A stretch of 8,072 nucleotides of DNA from CAYLNH01 sp964384625. GTDB taxonomy: Bacteria; Verrucomicrobiota; Lentisphaeria; JABSQK01. The notes under the pieces are model-generated. The model had not been told where the DNA came from and ran no database searches. It saw only the letters and a list, made by a program, of their open reading frames with translations. The DNA lies in contig CAYLNH010000309.1 of NCBI GenBank assembly GCA_964384625.1, positions 1 through 8,072 of the forward strand. Direction: 5' to 3'. The translations under genes were made by a program, and so were the position numbers. How positions within the stretch are numbered: position 1 is the first letter of the stretch; each line of letters begins with the position of its first letter. Positions 6,777 to 8,072 of the stretch are shown piece after piece.

Positions 6777-7862
6777 TTACTCCGGCGTGTCGGTATCTGG
6801 GGGGGCGCCGGCAGAATCCTCCGTCGTGCCGCCATAGCGTGAGGCGACGAAGACCAGACCGCCGCTGAGGAACCAGGTGGTGAAGACCAGACTGAAGAAG
6901 ACCGGGACCACAGCGCTCTTCTTCTCCGGCTCGGTGTCGGCCTGCGCCAGGAACCGCTGGATGACGACGTCGCGGGTGCCGTAGCCGCTGGGGGTCGCCG
7001 GGATGGAACCCACCGCGTTGCCGACCTGGATCGCAACGAAGTAGTGCCGCAGTTTCGGGCCGCGTTCCACATGTACCGCCCGGCCGACCGCATACAACGC
7101 AAAACCGTTTAGACAATGTACCGCAACCGACAGCAGCACCGCGCAAACAAAGGTCCGCTTGTGGTCGCGGTAGAGATCAACGGCGCGCACTACGCGGCCC
7201 ACCAGAGACTGGATCTTTTCCGGCAGGTAACGGCGCCCCAGTCCGATCAGTTGCTTGGCTACCGGCAGCTGTTCCAGGCCCCGGTGGAAGACAGCGCCGA
7301 GAATGGCACAGATACCGCCGACGCAGCCGATCGCCACGATGGACGTGGCGCCCTGGAGCAGCGGGCTGGCGTTGCGGATGAAATCGTGTGCCGCCAGACA
7401 GGCGCCGGCGGCGACAATGAACAGGCCGAACAACCCGATGACGCGATCGAGCATAATCGTCAGGATCGCTTCGGCCGTGCGTTTGCCCGCGTGTTGCTTG
7501 ATGTAGGCCATCTTGACGATGTCGCCCGTGACCGCCCCGGGCAGGACCAGGTTGAAGAAGGTTCCGATCATGCCCAGTCGAACCACCGTGAGATAGCTCA
7601 GATTGACATCCTGCACGGCCAGCAGCAGCCGCCAGCGGTAGAAGCAGATTGCGAGGATGCCGCCGAAACAGAGAAGGGCGATGATGTAGCTTGGCCAACC
7701 CAGCGCGGAAAACTCCGCCTTCAAGTCGATCTCCGCCTTGCTGATCAACCGATGAATCAGATAGCCGGCCAGACCAAAGCCGATCAGGGCCCGGACAACA
7801 GTCCAGACTGCCCGCCTGGCGGACGACTGCTGCTTCTCGGTGATTTCCGTCGGACTGTTCAT
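6777..7862 (-). CDS. LPG synthase transmembrane-domain family (UPF0104/AglD2-like) membrane protein
   Basis: A 361-residue polytopic inner-membrane protein. The ATG at 7862 is fixed by an in-frame TGA immediately upstream (4-6 bases before it). Hydrophobic segments lie at about 20-40, 57-76, 92-112, 133-157, 171-192, 237-261, 274-290 and 318-341, with a polar C-terminal tail. Family motifs are FFNLVLPGAVTGDIVK (102-117), LDR (138-140) and SIPATPSGYGTRD (286-298). This is the stand-alone membrane domain related to the flippase part of MprF, without the aminoacyl-transferase domain. Members are often annotated as UPF0104 or lysylphosphatidylglycerol synthase TM region, and are thought to act in lipid or polyprenyl-linked substrate handling; the substrate here is unknown. 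No clear Shine-Dalgarno sequence precedes the start. It converges on the pseudopilin region and probably belongs to a separate transcription unit, perhaps with the gene ending at 7952. Confidence 0.85.
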   Translation of the reverse strand: MNSPTEITEKQQSSARRAVWTVVRALIGFGLAGYLIHRLISKAEIDLKAEFSALGWPSYIIALLCFGGILAICFYRWRLLLAVQDVNLSYLTVVRLGMIGTFFNLVLPGAVTGDIVKMAYIKQHAGKRTAEAILTIMLDRVIGLFGLFIVAAGACLAAHDFIRNASPLLQGATSIVAIGCVGGICAILGAVFHRGLEQLPVAKQLIGLGRRYLPEKIQSLVGRVVRAVDLYRDHKRTFVCAVLLSVAVHCLNGFALYAVGRAVHVERGPKLRHYFVAIQVGNAVGSIPATPSGYGTRDVVIQRFLAQADTEPEKKSAVVPVFFSLVFTTWFLSGGLVFVASRYGGTTEDSAGAPPDTDTPE

Positions 7863-7871
7863 CGGTCAGCG

Positions 7872-7877
7872 AATATA
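7872..7877 (-). promoter_or_regulatory. Possible -10 box of the membrane-protein gene
   Basis: On the minus strand this is TATATT (5 of 6 to consensus), ending nine bases before the ATG at 7862. A start of transcription about seven bases on would leave a leader of only a few nucleotides, matching the absence of a visible ribosome binding site. The best -35 (TTGCTC, 16 bp upstream) is poor. Confidence 0.3.
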
Positions 7878-7951
7878 CCAAGAGCGTAGTGATGAGCAAC
7901 CCGGCCGGGCCAAATCAGACGGGATGGGACATGGCCGCCCGGGGGCGCATG

Positions 7952-8072
7952 TCAGTTCTGCAGGTCATCCCTTCGTGTTGCGGCAAGAGCCGCACCATAG
8001 CGCCGGAACGTTCGCCAGTCCCGCCACCGGCGGCCAAACGTCGCAAACACGTCGTAATTCAGCGCCATTCTT
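7952..8072 (-). CDS. 3' end of an unidentified minus-strand gene (partial)
   Basis: From the right edge an open frame of 39 codons runs to TGA at 7952-7954. It is rich in aromatic and arginine residues (NYDVFATFGRRWRDWRTFRRYG) and ends in TRRDDLQN. The composition suits a basic C-terminal region of a cytoplasmic or membrane-associated protein, but I recognise no family. It lies 89 bp upstream of the membrane-protein gene on the same strand, so the two may share a transcript. An internal ATG near the edge (8068) means it could instead be a 38-residue ORF, which I think less likely. Confidence 0.4.
   Translation of the reverse strand, partial: RMALNYDVFATFGRRWRDWRTFRRYGAALAATRRDDLQN

Noticed and set aside
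7901..7913. 10-bp palindrome CCCGGCCGGG upstream of the membrane-protein gene
   Set aside because: A short G+C-only palindrome is expected by chance in this composition, and nothing else around it suggests an operator.
7929..7952. Imperfect hairpin (ACATG...CATGT) at the stop of the right-edge gene
   Set aside because: The outer stem is only five pairs, the inner pairing is broken, and no T-run follows, so a terminator call is not supported.

Overview
The window looks like GC-rich chromosomal DNA from a Lentisphaerota/Verrucomicrobiota-type bacterium (possibly a planctomycete relative). The clues are a pseudopilin with the FTLIELLVV start and a C-terminal H-X(n)-DG motif, a GntR/LacI hybrid regulator, a very large secreted glycan-active protein, and paired REP-like GC-rich palindromes. 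This taxonomic call comes from gene style only; no marker gene is present.

Layout. Bases 1-71 hold the tail of a plus-strand gene. It converges on a minus-strand gene (265-4131) for a 1288-residue exported protein with the architecture of a polysaccharide lyase or related (alpha/alpha)-toroid enzyme; a perfect 16-bp hairpin lies between them. A 168-bp AT-rich intergenic region (4132-4299) separates this gene from a divergent plus-strand regulator (4300-5430). The regulator overlaps by ATGA a gene for an H-X(n)-DG pseudopilin (5427-6236). Next comes a broken second pseudopilin (6258-6505) whose start is nearly identical to the first over a short stretch. Bases 6506-6776 are non-coding and carry a duplicated GC-rich palindrome of REP type. 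On the minus strand, 6777-7862 encodes an integral membrane protein of the LPG-synthase transmembrane (UPF0104/AglD2) family, and 7952-8072 is the 3' end of another minus-strand gene.

Working together. The central part (265-6236) reads as a small glycan-utilisation locus: a sensor-regulator with a sugar-binding-protein fold controls itself and a pseudopilin, and probably the divergent secreted enzyme. The regulator-pseudopilin coupling is the most interesting feature, because it suggests a pseudopilin made on demand with one enzyme. The membrane protein and the two partial genes at the edges appear unrelated to this locus.
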